Source: Teredinibacter franksiae (GTDB taxonomy: Bacteria; Pseudomonadota; Gammaproteobacteria; Pseudomonadales; Cellvibrionaceae). Taken from it: DNA of 64,000 nt. Each line of letters starts with the position of its first letter. Position 1 is the first letter of the stretch. The notes under the pieces were generated by a model. That model had not been told where the DNA came from. It searched no databases and worked only from the letters and a program-made list of their open reading frames with translations. Below, piece after piece: positions 26,068-35,934 of this stretch. The stretch covers positions 1,748,501 through 1,812,500 of the forward strand of contig NZ_JACJUV010000001.1 of the NCBI RefSeq assembly GCF_014218805.1, in the 5' to 3' direction. A program made the position numbers and the translations under genes.

Positions 26068-26081
26068 CCCAAAAAGGACAG

Positions 26082-28121
26082 TTAAAAACTATAGCGAATA
26101 GTCGTTGAGAGGTTACGACCTTCGTCGATCAGCCCATCTCTGTGCGCCTGGTCGGTCGGCATACTGTTTTCACGATCAAATAGATTCCTTATCGTTAACC
26201 ATGTCTCTAGGCCATTTGAATTAACCCAGGAAACCACTACATCGGTGCGCAAATAATCCACCCCACCTTCACTTTTAGGCAAATCAGCAGACACAGAGTC
26301 ACGTAGCATGTAGCGGTTATTACAATAAGCCAACCAACTATTGTTAAAGCGGTAACCCAGATTTAAATCTGAAATCCAATGGGGAAACGCACTGAAAACC
26401 TCTTCTGACTCAACATTTTTACTGCGAATATAAGATGTATTCCAGTCAACCTCCCACGCCTGCCAACGCATTTTCAACTCGTACTCCGCACCATAAGCTT
26501 CGTTTTTACCGGTATTTTGAAACTGACCCAACACAGATTCCGTGGGCTGAGCATACAAGATTGTTTGAATACCCTGGTTCCATTTGTTATTAAACAACGT
26601 AATTTGATGCAGGCTACTCCCTCGCTCAAGGCTGTATTTTAAATCTAGGCTCTGCAATGTTTCCGGTTGCAGCTCGAAGTTGGGCTCTATTCTCTGGGTG
26701 CCGTAAAGCTCAAACAAGGCCGGCGCGCGAAACGCTTGACTGTAGGTGATGTGCACATGCTGCGAATCGCTTAACGGCTGACTGAACCCAAGGCGAGGAC
26801 TTAACTCGCCATCAAAATCGTTATAGGCGTCCATTCTTAAACCGTAAGCCACCTGCAAGCCACTACGATTTAACTCATAGCGGCCGTCGACCACCAAACT
26901 GTGTAGATCACGGTTATAACCGGATTCCGGTAGAGAAGGTTCATCGAGCACAACACTGCCATCAGGGGCTATCATTTTATTGGAGTATGTATCCAGATTA
27001 ATAGACAAATATTCATACCCGTATGCGAAATGGTTAACGCCATCAAAACTGCCCCCATCGAGACTAAGTTGCTGGTGAACCTGCACACCATAGTGGCTCT
27101 CTTCACGGTTAGAAAAGGACTCTACGCCATTATTTAGCTCGGTAAAATCGGCGTAAAAACTGTCTTGGTAGCCCCAACCAAACGCCATAAAATCTATAGA
27201 GTTATTCGCGCTCACTCGGTAGCTTGCCGCCGATCGCAGCAGGTACGTTTGATCGCTATAATCACTGCTGTTTTTATCTCGCTGATCGCCAATAGTCGGC
27301 CTACCACCTATACCGGGCAGTTCATGAGCATCAAAATCCTGAAGGTATACCGTTGATTCCACTGTAAACTTTTTGTCTTGGCCATAACGATACTTTAATA
27401 AACCACCTGTATTTTCTCGCGCATTTTGACGGGTTGCCGTCAGAATTTCATCGCTGCCGGCGGCGGGGTAAGAATAAGGTTGCCCCATATCGCCAATGGA
27501 GCGATAAGCAAACCCGCCGGTAAATTCATGATCGCCAACGGCGGTATGCCCACTAGCCGATGCCGCACCATAATCGTAAGCGCCCAACGCCATAGCGACA
27601 TGTGCATGATCGGTATCATACCCAAGGCTTTCGAGGCTGAGCACTCCGTGAAAAGCATCGTTACCGTGTAATGAGGAGCCTGGCCCGCGGATAAGCTCTG
27701 TGGAATTGAGTAGAGAAAGGTCGAAACCATCCAGCGCCATCATGCCCCCACCTTCGCGTATCCGATTCATGGGTACGCCATCAAACCGCAGCGCTGTGCC
27801 CTTGGGCGAATTAGAGTTGAGATAACCACGTATTGCCAAGCCTCGCGACTGGCCAAAACCAAGCGGCGCAACCGTGGACGGCATATGGTTGAGCAACTCC
27901 CCCAAATTACGGACTCCCAGCTTCTGCCAGTCACGACGTTTTACCGGGGTTACGCTATAACTTGTAGTCGATAGGGTTTCTGCAAAAAATGAGGTGCTTT
28001 TCACCTGGATTTGCAGGAGGTCTTCTAAGCTGAGGGTAAAAATATCCGTTTGCTCTGCGTAGGCCAAAGGCACAAGCGTCAACACAGCTAGCAAGGGTGG
28101 CGCAAGCCAAAGCTTAAACAT
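26082..28121 (-). CDS. TonB-dependent outer-membrane receptor
   Basis: A 679-residue receptor: signal peptide (LLAVLTLVPLAYA), a TonB-box-like segment DIFTLSLEDLLQIQV, plug domain (NLGELLNHMPSTVAPLGFG, GLAIRGYLNSNS, ELIRGPGSSLHGNDAFHG), and a C-terminal barrel ending TTIRYSF. It has the 'LSLEDLL' N-terminus of receptors like those for vitamin B12 or iron chelators, but ligand specificity cannot be read. It faces the sigma-factor operon tail to tail. No obvious Fur box was found upstream. Confidence 0.9.
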   Translation of the reverse strand: MFKLWLAPPLLAVLTLVPLAYAEQTDIFTLSLEDLLQIQVKSTSFFAETLSTTSYSVTPVKRRDWQKLGVRNLGELLNHMPSTVAPLGFGQSRGLAIRGYLNSNSPKGTALRFDGVPMNRIREGGGMMALDGFDLSLLNSTELIRGPGSSLHGNDAFHGVLSLESLGYDTDHAHVAMALGAYDYGAASASGHTAVGDHEFTGGFAYRSIGDMGQPYSYPAAGSDEILTATRQNARENTGGLLKYRYGQDKKFTVESTVYLQDFDAHELPGIGGRPTIGDQRDKNSSDYSDQTYLLRSAASYRVSANNSIDFMAFGWGYQDSFYADFTELNNGVESFSNREESHYGVQVHQQLSLDGGSFDGVNHFAYGYEYLSINLDTYSNKMIAPDGSVVLDEPSLPESGYNRDLHSLVVDGRYELNRSGLQVAYGLRMDAYNDFDGELSPRLGFSQPLSDSQHVHITYSQAFRAPALFELYGTQRIEPNFELQPETLQSLDLKYSLERGSSLHQITLFNNKWNQGIQTILYAQPTESVLGQFQNTGKNEAYGAEYELKMRWQAWEVDWNTSYIRSKNVESEEVFSAFPHWISDLNLGYRFNNSWLAYCNNRYMLRDSVSADLPKSEGGVDYLRTDVVVSWVNSNGLETWLTIRNLFDRENSMPTDQAHRDGLIDEGRNLSTTIRYSF

Positions 28122-28565
28122 GGACTATTTATTCCTAAGGGTGGGGCCTTGCCATCTTAGCCCCCTAACTGGTGCGACACACTGAAGGAAAGCTCGCGAA
28201 TTTACATTATTAAAATAGCGACTACGGTACTTATAACAACTTAATACAGCCTTATATAGATATAGCGGATTATCACAAAAATCGCCATACAAGACTGCCC
28301 CACAAAAATGTTAGTAAGCCCACCAAAGCCGATGGTCTCACCCATCAACGCAATAAACTGGCCAGCCTGCATAGAGTGCCTATGGTTATCGGAGGGACGA
28401 ATTCATTAGGCGCCAAATTTGGCTGTCACCCGCCAGGAAAACGTTTACCCTTAAGCCTGCGTACATTTTTTCATCACCGTGATTCGAGTAACCACACGAC
28501 ATTTCTAACCACCAATAATTTATAACGACTGCGGATGCAGCCCAACGGCATATGAGGAAAACTCA
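28122..28565. other. divergent intergenic region
   Basis: About 440 bases between two TonB-receptor genes pointing apart. It must contain both promoters. AAACGTTT at 28439-28446 is an 8-base palindrome with a central CG, as in LacI-family sugar operators, but it is short and could be chance. Confidence 0.35.
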
Positions 28566-30166
28566 ATGTTAAAAACCCGTTCAAAGCAGGCAGTAATGCT
28601 GCTACTTGCAGGCTTTACGCCCTGCGCGCTGGCGCAGGACGTGAGTGAAGCAGTTAACCCCGACTCCGCTACCCTTGAGGAAGTGGTGGTCACCGGTATC
28701 CGTGGGTCGATTCAAAGCGCGATTCGAATAGTTTGGTGGAAGTGATTGCTGCGGAAGATATCGGCAAGCTTCCAGAGTTGACCATCACCGAAAGTCTGGC
28801 GCGATTACCCGGCCTCACTTCTGGCCGAGACCGCGGAAATGGCGCAGGCGTTTCTGTTCGCGGGTTGGGTACCGAGCTTACGGGTTCGCTGATGAACAAG
28901 CGCGAGCTGGCTACCCACAATGCCAGCCGAAGCCCTCGATTCGATCAGTTTCCCACCGAGCTGATATACGGCGCCTCAGTTTATAAGAGCCCCATTGCCA
29001 CACAAACCGCTGGCGGTATTGCTGGCACCGTTAACCTGAATACTGTGCGACCTCTGGAAATCAATGAACGGAAAATCAACCTCAACGCCAGTTTTGAGTA
29101 CCAGGAAGTGGCAGCCGCCCTGGAGGATGGCGACGCCTATGGCGACCGTGAAAGTATTTCTTATATCAACCAGTTTCTGGACGACCGCTTAGGTGTAGCT
29201 ATCGGCGTTGCAAATTCCCCACGACCGGTGGGCACCTTACGCGCCGCTGTGTTCAACCCAGACCCCACCGAGGTCAGCTTTGTTGCCGATGGAGTAGAAT
29301 ACACCGATGCCACCCTGCCCTATGGCTACGAGCATTCAGTGCGTACAGGCAGCGAATCAAGACAAGGCATCGTCGGCGCGCTGCAGTTTCGGCCCAGCGA
29401 TAATTTCGACATTAACTACGACGTGTTTTACTCCCAGTTTGAAGTCTCTGAAGACCAAAGTGGTTTTCGCACCGGTAACCTCGCGGCAGCCGGTACCCTC
29501 TACGCCGATGTTGATGTTGTTGGCGGTAGTTTTGATTCCGGCACCAATACCCACACCGCTGGCAGCGTGGCAGCCGCGCGTATGACCGGCGGCTTTGACC
29601 TAAATAATGTTAACGAACAGTACCGCGAAGAAGACGATCTACTGGCTACCGGCCTAAATGTGGTATGGAACAATGGTGACGCTTGGTAAATCAGCGCCGA
29701 CGCTTCCTACTCCCGTGCCGAGCGCTTGAGCCATTTCTTGTCGATAGAAACGATTCAAAATAGCCCAACCGCACACTTCGACGGTACCTCAGCTATTCCC
29801 GCCTTTGCATTCGGCACCTCCCTAACCGACACCGCAAGCAATCTACTGCCCGACAGCCAAGAAATCATCAACGCCGATAGCGGCGGCGCCCAGAATGTCG
29901 CAGACCAAGTGGGCGCCCTCGCGCTCGACTTCAGCTACGATTTTGAAGAGGGCTTTGTCAGCAGTCTGGAATTTGGCGTACGCGGCTCCCAGCGTGAGAA
30001 AGAAATGGCCGTAGGCAACCAAACGGTTTACCTACTGGACTCAAACCAGGAGCCTAACGACATGTATCTGGGTAGTGCACTGGGCTCTTTCGATGGCGAT
30101 TTGCGCACCACCATAGAGGCAAACCCCGCTCTGCGCATGGATGTCGATCGCCTGCTGGCAGACTAG
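28566..30166 (+). pseudogene. broken TonB-dependent receptor (carbohydrate type)
   Basis: The gene opens intact: ATG at 28566, signal peptide, then ATLEEVVVTGIRGSIQSAI. At about 28722-28728 bases are missing and the frame shifts; reading resumes as NSLVEVIAAEDIGKLPE and continues through the plug (VSVRGLGTELTG, GASVYKSPIATQTAGGIAGTVNL). At 29687 a TAA replaces what should be a Lys codon (DAW-stop-ISADASYSRAER); the frame then runs to 30166. The remaining barrel strands, about 400 residues, are missing. Such receptors import oligosaccharides in marine bacteria. Two independent lesions plus truncation make this a true pseudogene. Confidence 0.85.
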
Positions 30167-32063
30167 ATAAGCCTTTTTCTGAAGCGCTCTGCGGAACCCG
30201 TATCCGTGGCGTTGCCTACCAATGGTACCCCAGTGGTCTGGTGGCCAACTCAACGAGCTTACTTAACGGCTTACTTAACGGCTTACTTAACGGCTTACTT
30301 AACGGCTTACTTAACGTGGCCCAATACCCAACACCTTTTGACGATCTTCCAGGCTGCAGTAGCAAAGCTAAAATGGTGTATGAATTCGATGCCGCTGATT
30401 TAGATAACGCCAGCCTCTACCCGGCCATGGCACGTAGTTTTCGTGAAGCCGGTTTTCAGTGGGCGACCCTCTTTGCTTACGACCCCGGCCACCTCGCCTA
30501 TGCCAATTCCGAATACAACACCCACTTCTTAAATCGGCTGTATACACCCAAAAAAGCTATTGGTTTTTTAGTTGCCAGCGAAGTGTTTTACACCCAAAAA
30601 GCGCGAGAACCCCTAGCCTCCTACCCAAACATCAACAGCTTTGGTAATACGCAGTTAGACTTTCACAAAAACTTGGCGCTCTACAACAGCAAAGAAAAGC
30701 TTTTCTATAGCAGTAGCACCGAAGAAAAACCCAAAAGCACCAAGTCTCTTAAGCACGTAGCGGGTGTTGGCACCTCGCGCATTGTCAATTACTCCGGTAC
30801 CGGCGCCTACTTTTTAGACCAGTTAGAACCCGGCGTTTGGCAATTAGAAATATACCCCGGCTGGATCAAAGTGCAGGACCCACACCAAAATCCCTCCCTA
30901 CGCAGAGAAGTTGGCCGGCTGTTTTTTAACTCACAAAATGTGCAAATCTCTCTCCCTGATCTGGGCAAAAACTACTTCGCCAACGCCATTAACCCCAACA
31001 ACGATTTGAGCGGAAAAGCCAAGGCCGGAAAATTCTCCTTTGTGCCAGGCAAATACTTACTCAGCAAAAAGAAAAAAGCCAGTGTAAAAAAATATACTCA
31101 TTTAAATACCGATTACCTACTACCCAAAACAGTTGCACAGTTTAATCAAGCCAATCCCATGGTATGGCACCAACGACAGTGCGCCGCCAGCCTAAAAGAC
31201 AACTTCAGTTTTAAAGCGCAGGTAAGCGCCGCGAACACCATTGAAAATGGTGGAGTTAGTCATTCGCTACAAAGGCTGGCGCGAGTTCCACGCACTGGAA
31301 ATGCAACATACCGGCAGTAATCTGTATACATGCTCGCTGCCACAGGAAGACTGGTGGAAAAAAATCCGGGCCGTTGGAATATGCCATTGTGGTAACGTCA
31401 CAGGGAAATAAAACCGCCTACCCAGGCGGCGTCCAAGGCAGCCCTATGGAATGGGATTTTGTCGACGCTGGTTATTTTTATATGAATTTACAAACTTGGG
31501 GCGCGCCCATTTCATTGCTAGATCCCGCCAGAGACAACGCCAACCTCATCTACCCTAAAGATGCCCATGCAGAATACAGCTATGTGGCCGGCCAGAGCGG
31601 TAGAAACACGGCACTGCGACTGGGGATAAACGGTATACAAAAAGCCTAGCACATCGTAAAAACCAGTATTGCTGCCGATAACAGCTTGAAAAACCGCAAA
31701 CTGAGTGGCTACAACACACTGTTTATTAAAGTTCGTTCACAACAGACATCTGAATTTATTCGTGTAGGCCTTCTAGACAAAGATGGCTTTGCGTACAGCA
31801 AAAAAATCGACGTTAAACCGGAGTAGCAATATGTCATGATTCCGCCTCACGAATTACAAGCCAGTACCACCATTTTGTCCAACGCCTACCCTAAGTTTTT
31901 ACCTGCCAACGCTGAATCTAGGTTACAAGATGTGTGGGATAAGCACAAAATCATGAACCTAATTCAAGGCCTACAATTTGTAATCAACGAAGAGAATTAT
32001 GCCGGCGGAGGAAAAGGCTGGCACGAAGTATGGATTGAAGAAGTGAGCCTTCTAAAACGCTAA
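30166..32063 (+). pseudogene. C-terminal remnant of a large secreted glycoside-hydrolase-like protein
   Basis: Read across frames the sequence gives RGVAYQWYPSGLVAN, then KAKMVYEFDAADL and YPAMARSFREAGFQWATLFAY, GTGAYFLDQLEPGVWQLEI, and ISLPDLGKNYF, ending with a separate beta module (IRVGLLDKDGFAY, GWHEVWIEEVSLL). This resembles the 'membrane or secreted protein' family with a (beta/alpha)8-type domain found in marine polysaccharide-degradation loci; the family match is from memory. Lesions: missing N-terminal half, a frameshift at about 31258, one extra A in the run at 31358-31364, a TAG at 31647-31649, and a TAG at 31824-31826 where Trp is expected (KPE-stop-QYVMIP). Confidence 0.75.
30258..30316 (+). 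repeat. 12-bp tandem repeat, five copies
   Basis: Unit CTTACTTAACGG repeated in phase at 30258, 30270, 30282, 30294 and 30306; the last copy is 11 of 12 identical. In frame it codes for LLNG repeated, inside the glycoside-hydrolase remnant, where the family sequence is not repetitive. The copies are virtually identical, so the expansion is recent, after or during decay of the gene. Confidence 0.9.
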
Positions 32064-32179
32064 GCATTGGTATCAGCTGGTAAACGATAGGCATCCGACG
32101 TTTCTACAACCGGCCTAGGAGCATACACGGCTCCGTGTGTTAAACTCCTAGGCCTCTTTCAACTTCCACCCCAATAATT

Positions 32180-32551
32180 ATGAAAACCCTCGACGCTCTA
32201 GGTAAAAATTGGATCTTCTTGCTCGACCGAGCAGCAATATACACCCTGCCCCTAGGCATACTGTTCGGCATGTTTATGGTGTTTACCCAAACACTGCCAT
32301 GGAAAACCTGTGTGCTTGGTGTATTGGGCGTGAGCTTCACCCTCAGTGTTGTACACCAGGTATGCCTTTACCACTTCGTAAAATGCCCTACCTGCGGCTG
32401 GAACCTGACCATTTTCAAAGATGGCAAAAAAATTCAGCCCAAGTTCCTTTACAACGCATTCAGCGCAGGAAAACCTTGTTTGAACTGTGGTTGGGTACCC
32501 GGAGAACCTCCAACCAATAACGAAGAGCAGCACTCACAAGACAATGACTGA
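32180..32551 (+). CDS. small membrane protein with cytoplasmic zinc ribbon
   Basis: A 123-residue protein: two membrane helices (about 20-36 and 43-64) followed by a soluble tail with two knuckles, C69-x-x-C72 (CPTCGW) and C100-x-x-C103 (CLNCGW), spaced as in a zinc ribbon. No named family. Its stop overlaps the start of the Ldh-family gene by eight bases, so the two are translated together. Codon use is similar to neighbours. Role unknown. Confidence 0.65.
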   Translation: MKTLDALGKNWIFLLDRAAIYTLPLGILFGMFMVFTQTLPWKTCVLGVLGVSFTLSVVHQVCLYHFVKCPTCGWNLTIFKDGKKIQPKFLYNAFSAGKPCLNCGWVPGEPPTNNEEQHSQDND

Positions 32552-33560
32552 TACGGTTATTTTTCAGTACGATGAACTCTTTGAGGCACTCAACGGGTTA
32601 CTCAGCGAGCATTTCGAACAAGCAGAGGCCAAAGCGCTCGCAACAATTTTTACCGAAGCTGAATTCGATGGCCTAGTAACCCACGGACTTAAGCGGTTCC
32701 CGCGGTTTATGGACGAAATTAGTCGTGGGTGGATCAACCCCCGCAGCAAGGCTAGAATATTGTCCGACGCCGATGCTTGGATGGTAATAGACGGCCAGCA
32801 AGCACCCGGCCCACTCAATGCAATGTTTTCTGTCGACCACGCTATCAATAAAGCAAAACACTCGGGCATAGCACTTGTAGGCTTAAAAAACACCAACCAC
32901 TGGTTGCGCCCTGGGTACTACGCAAAACTAGCGGCAAGGGCTAATTGCGTACTTATCTGCTGGACAAACACAATTCCCAACATGCTCGCTCATTCGCAAT
33001 CGCCGACTATTGGAAAACCGACACTGGGTAACAACCCAATTGTTATCGGTATTCCCAACGGCGATAAGCCCATTATTTTTGATACCGCCATGTCGCAATT
33101 TTCCTACGGCAAGATCCAACAATACGCCGAAGACAATAAGCCGCTTCCCGTGGCTGGAGGCTATAGTGACGACGGCAACCCCACCAATAACGCCGCAAAA
33201 ATATTCGAACAGCTTTCGGCTTCGGCTATTGGCTGGTGGAAAGGCTCGGGGCTTTCGATCATGCTAGACCTTCTCGCCGCCGTCCTCACGGGAGGGCAGT
33301 CGGTGGAAGAAGTTTCGCGACATGAGGGCGAGCAGAATATCTCTCAGGTTTTCATCGCAATTAATATTGAACACCTATGGGGCGACCAATATTTTTCCCG
33401 TATTGCCAATTTAATCTTCCAGCTGGAAACAGACGAAATTCATTGGCCGGGACAATCACTTAACCGTACCCGAGCAAAGAACGATATTGAAGGTGTTACG
33501 ATTCCACTGCACATATGGCAAGCCGTTCTAGAATCGACCCCCAACCAAAAGCACCATTAA
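32544..33560 (+). CDS. Ldh/MDH2-family NAD(P)H oxidoreductase (YiaK-like)
   Basis: About 338 residues of the malate/L-lactate/2,3-diketo-L-gulonate dehydrogenase type-2 family: FTEAEFDGLVTHGLKRFPRF at the N-terminus (Asp-x-Leu-x-x-His-Gly), GLKNTNHWLRPGYYA around the substrate/cofactor His, PTLGNNPIVIGIP and FDTAMSQFSYGKI, and GWWKGSGLSIMLDLLAAVLTGG. It most resembles 2,3-diketo-L-gulonate reductase (YiaK/DlgD), which reduces a 2-keto sugar acid in L-ascorbate or uronate catabolism. Start at ATG 32544 overlaps the previous gene. It lies just after a dead polysaccharide locus, so it may be a survivor of that pathway. Confidence 0.85.
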   Translation: MTDTVIFQYDELFEALNGLLSEHFEQAEAKALATIFTEAEFDGLVTHGLKRFPRFMDEISRGWINPRSKARILSDADAWMVIDGQQAPGPLNAMFSVDHAINKAKHSGIALVGLKNTNHWLRPGYYAKLAARANCVLICWTNTIPNMLAHSQSPTIGKPTLGNNPIVIGIPNGDKPIIFDTAMSQFSYGKIQQYAEDNKPLPVAGGYSDDGNPTNNAAKIFEQLSASAIGWWKGSGLSIMLDLLAAVLTGGQSVEEVSRHEGEQNISQVFIAINIEHLWGDQYFSRIANLIFQLETDEIHWPGQSLNRTRAKNDIEGVTIPLHIWQAVLESTPNQKHH

Positions 33561-33686
33561 CTAACACTTTCATATAAAGGATATCGCTTGAGGACACAAT
33601 ACACATACGAAGAACGACTTGAGAATAATTGAACACACAACAATAACCACCACACCTAAAAGTACGCACTCGTAAGAATAACCACC

Positions 33687-35231
33687 ATGCGATACAAACT
33701 CGATAAGCTGATCCTCAATTCTCACGAAATGACCCTGCATGAGGTCAGCAGTAACCAGTTAATATCGTGTGACGAAAAAACAATTAACGCGCTAACACTT
33801 CTGGTTGCCCACTACCCCGATGCAGTACCCAAAGAAGCCTTTATTCAAACGCTCTGGCCCAACCAGGTGGTTACCGAATGGTCTCTTACCCGATTCATAT
33901 CAGACTTACGCAAAACAATAGGCCCCGATCACCACATTAAAACCTTACACGGGCGGGGCTATCGCTATACATTCCCGATTCAAGAGCTTGGCGATCCAGC
34001 ACCTGAAACTCAGCATCCAGAAATAGCCGCCACACCTCAGGTGAATACACCAAAGCCAACCACTGCCCGCCACAGGCAGCCCATTACCCTCGCTATCGCC
34101 GCTATTAGCTGCCTTATATTGGCTGGGCTGAGTGTATTGATTATTGCTGGCTCTTCACCCAAAACAGAATCACCCGGCACACTGCGTGATTTACCCTTCG
34201 CGCCTAGCCGTATAAAGCCAGTAATTGCGGTGGTACCGCTCTACCACGCGCAGGCTCGGGATGAATCAGCCCTCGCTTATGCAGCACTTATTGCAGACAG
34301 CTTACGCCATGCACAAAGCCTAAGAATTGTAGACTTAGCGGCAGCACTGGATATATGGAGGCCGCGTAAAGCTATGGCACCCAACCTCACTATGTTCACA
34401 CAATATTGTCGTCCGCTCAGCTGTACCGATGTGGTGTTTGTAGGTACAACGAATCAAGCCCCACCCTATCGGTTTGAATACATTCACCTGAGCTCTGAAA
34501 GCCGCTACAGGTCTAGCCAATTTACAGATACTCACCCAATGACTGCACTAGGAAAATTACACCGCGACCTACGCCAGCACTTACAACTGAAACCAAAAAA
34601 CCTTCAACAGCGCTTCCATCCCAACAGCGATGCCACCCTACTTTACGGAGAAGCACTGGGCGCTGTAGCCGATAACGACCAGGCCCGAGCACGACTATTA
34701 CTCAAAACTCTTACAGGAAAACACCCGGAATTTATTTCGGCGCACGCGCTTCTGACGGCAATACAACTAAAAAGCCGCCCAAGCAAAACCGACATCTTAC
34801 TTACTCCGCCATCATTCGGCTCACCGGTTCAGCAGCGACAACTGGATACCGCTGGCTACCGCGAGCAATGGCTGAAAGGTAACTCGGCCACCAGCCTGCA
34901 AATGCTTGAACAGTTACTCGCCAGAACGCCACTTAACGATTTTGCTCTAGAAGCGCTGAACACCCAACTGGACAAGGGGATTATACTGCTGGGCAACCAA
35001 CAACCAGATCAGGCCAAGCGTATATTTAACGAGCTAAAGCAAACCGCCTTGCACCAGCAATACTACCGCCTTGGCACCCAGGCGATTTATTGTGAAATCG
35101 ATAGCCTTAAAGCACTCGGCCAGCAGCTGGAGTCTGAACAGGCCACCTCCCAGGCTCACGCGCTGGCCGACGCTATTCATTACCAAGGCCATAGAAGCTG
35201 CACCATGGATTTACTCAGCCAGTTTCGATAA
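33687..35231 (+). CDS. CadC/ToxR-like membrane transcriptional regulator
   Basis: A 514-residue one-component regulator. Residues 1-100 are an OmpR-type winged helix (INALTLLVAHYPDAVPKEAF, LWPNQVVTEWSLTRFISDLRKTIG, IKTLHGRGYRYTF). A Pro/Thr-rich linker leads to one membrane helix at about 135-155 (ITLAIAAISCLILAGLSVLI). The periplasmic or C-terminal part has a TolB-N-like segment (VIAVVPLYHA) and TPR-like helices. It should bind DNA while anchored in the membrane. Four tandem 10-bp repeats lie 40 bases after its stop, before the next gene, and suggest its binding site. Confidence 0.85.
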   Translation: MRYKLDKLILNSHEMTLHEVSSNQLISCDEKTINALTLLVAHYPDAVPKEAFIQTLWPNQVVTEWSLTRFISDLRKTIGPDHHIKTLHGRGYRYTFPIQELGDPAPETQHPEIAATPQVNTPKPTTARHRQPITLAIAAISCLILAGLSVLIIAGSSPKTESPGTLRDLPFAPSRIKPVIAVVPLYHAQARDESALAYAALIADSLRHAQSLRIVDLAAALDIWRPRKAMAPNLTMFTQYCRPLSCTDVVFVGTTNQAPPYRFEYIHLSSESRYRSSQFTDTHPMTALGKLHRDLRQHLQLKPKNLQQRFHPNSDATLLYGEALGAVADNDQARARLLLKTLTGKHPEFISAHALLTAIQLKSRPSKTDILLTPPSFGSPVQQRQLDTAGYREQWLKGNSATSLQMLEQLLARTPLNDFALEALNTQLDKGIILLGNQQPDQAKRIFNELKQTALHQQYYRLGTQAIYCEIDSLKALGQQLESEQATSQAHALADAIHYQGHRSCTMDLLSQFR

Positions 35232-35271
35232 AGCCCTCACAACTCTCCGCTAACCTATTGATTTAATAGCG

Positions 35272-35311
35272 TTTCACAAACTTTCATAGGTTTTCACGAC
35301 CTCTCACAACG
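35272..35311 (+). promoter_or_regulatory. four phased 10-bp direct repeats, likely regulator binding site
   Basis: TTTCACAAAC, TTTCATAGGT, TTTCACGACC and TCTCACAACG follow each other without a gap at exactly 10-base intervals (consensus TTTCACRACN). A further copy-like CCTCACAACT is at 35235. OmpR/CadC/ToxR winged-helix proteins bind direct repeats spaced by one helical turn, and such a gene ends 40 bases upstream. The site lies 65 bases before the next gene. Confidence 0.55.
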
Positions 35312-35375
35312 CCTTCCTTAAACTCCTCTCCATCGCATTAACACAGGGCTTCGAACGGCCTTAGGGGAGAAATAA

Positions 35376-35891
35376 ATGACAACATACAAACATCAGCTAG
35401 CCCGTGATGGCCTAGCCATTGTGCAGTTCGCGCTTGTCGCCGGTTTAGTACTTCAGCCAGCCAACGAGACACAGCACCCAGCCATTAGTGCTGCCTCCAA
35501 CCCAAACACCACAAGCACCAATACTACAAGAGGCTTGTCGAGCGCCGATACCGACACCCTTCACAACCTTATTCAAAACACTATTCGACAGGAGGCTCGT
35601 GCGCTCCCCTCTAACACGCAACCCACCCACATGGCGGTCGCCAACACCAACGATAAACAGGTAAAGGGGAAAACAGAACAGGAGGTCAATGAAGAAGCCC
35701 TAGCCTACCAAAGCTCACAAGACATTATTGAAACAGCCCTGCTGACAGGGTACTGGTCCCGCGACGATAACCGCCAACTTATCACCGAGATGGCCGTACT
35801 CAATTCAGCGCAACGTTTCGAGTTAATGGACAATTTTTTAACTGCCGTCAATGAACAACAGCTGGAACTTGACGCATTCCCTCAATTTTAA
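35376..35891 (+). CDS. hypothetical protein, probably exported or membrane-anchored
   Basis: A 171-residue protein: N-terminal hydrophobic stretch (GLAIVQFALVAGLVL), a Thr/Asn/Ser-rich low-complexity segment, and a helical C-terminal half (EEALAYQSSQDIIETALLTGYWS, DNRQLITEMAVLNSAQRFELMDNF) that resembles an EF-hand-free four-helix unit. I recognise no family. ATG at 35376 is preceded by GGGGAG. It is downstream of the CadC-like gene and the phased repeats and upstream of a secreted protein gene, so it is a likely target of that regulator. Confidence 0.65.
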   Translation: MTTYKHQLARDGLAIVQFALVAGLVLQPANETQHPAISAASNPNTTSTNTTRGLSSADTDTLHNLIQNTIRQEARALPSNTQPTHMAVANTNDKQVKGKTEQEVNEEALAYQSSQDIIETALLTGYWSRDDNRQLITEMAVLNSAQRFELMDNFLTAVNEQQLELDAFPQF

Positions 35892-35934
35892 CCCCTGTTT
35901 GTACACCACTTTTATCAGCCGAAAGGATCAACAC

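Noticed and set aside
28439..28446. AAACGTTT palindrome as LacI-type operator
   Set aside because: Only eight bases, no second copy, and no LacI-family gene in the window.
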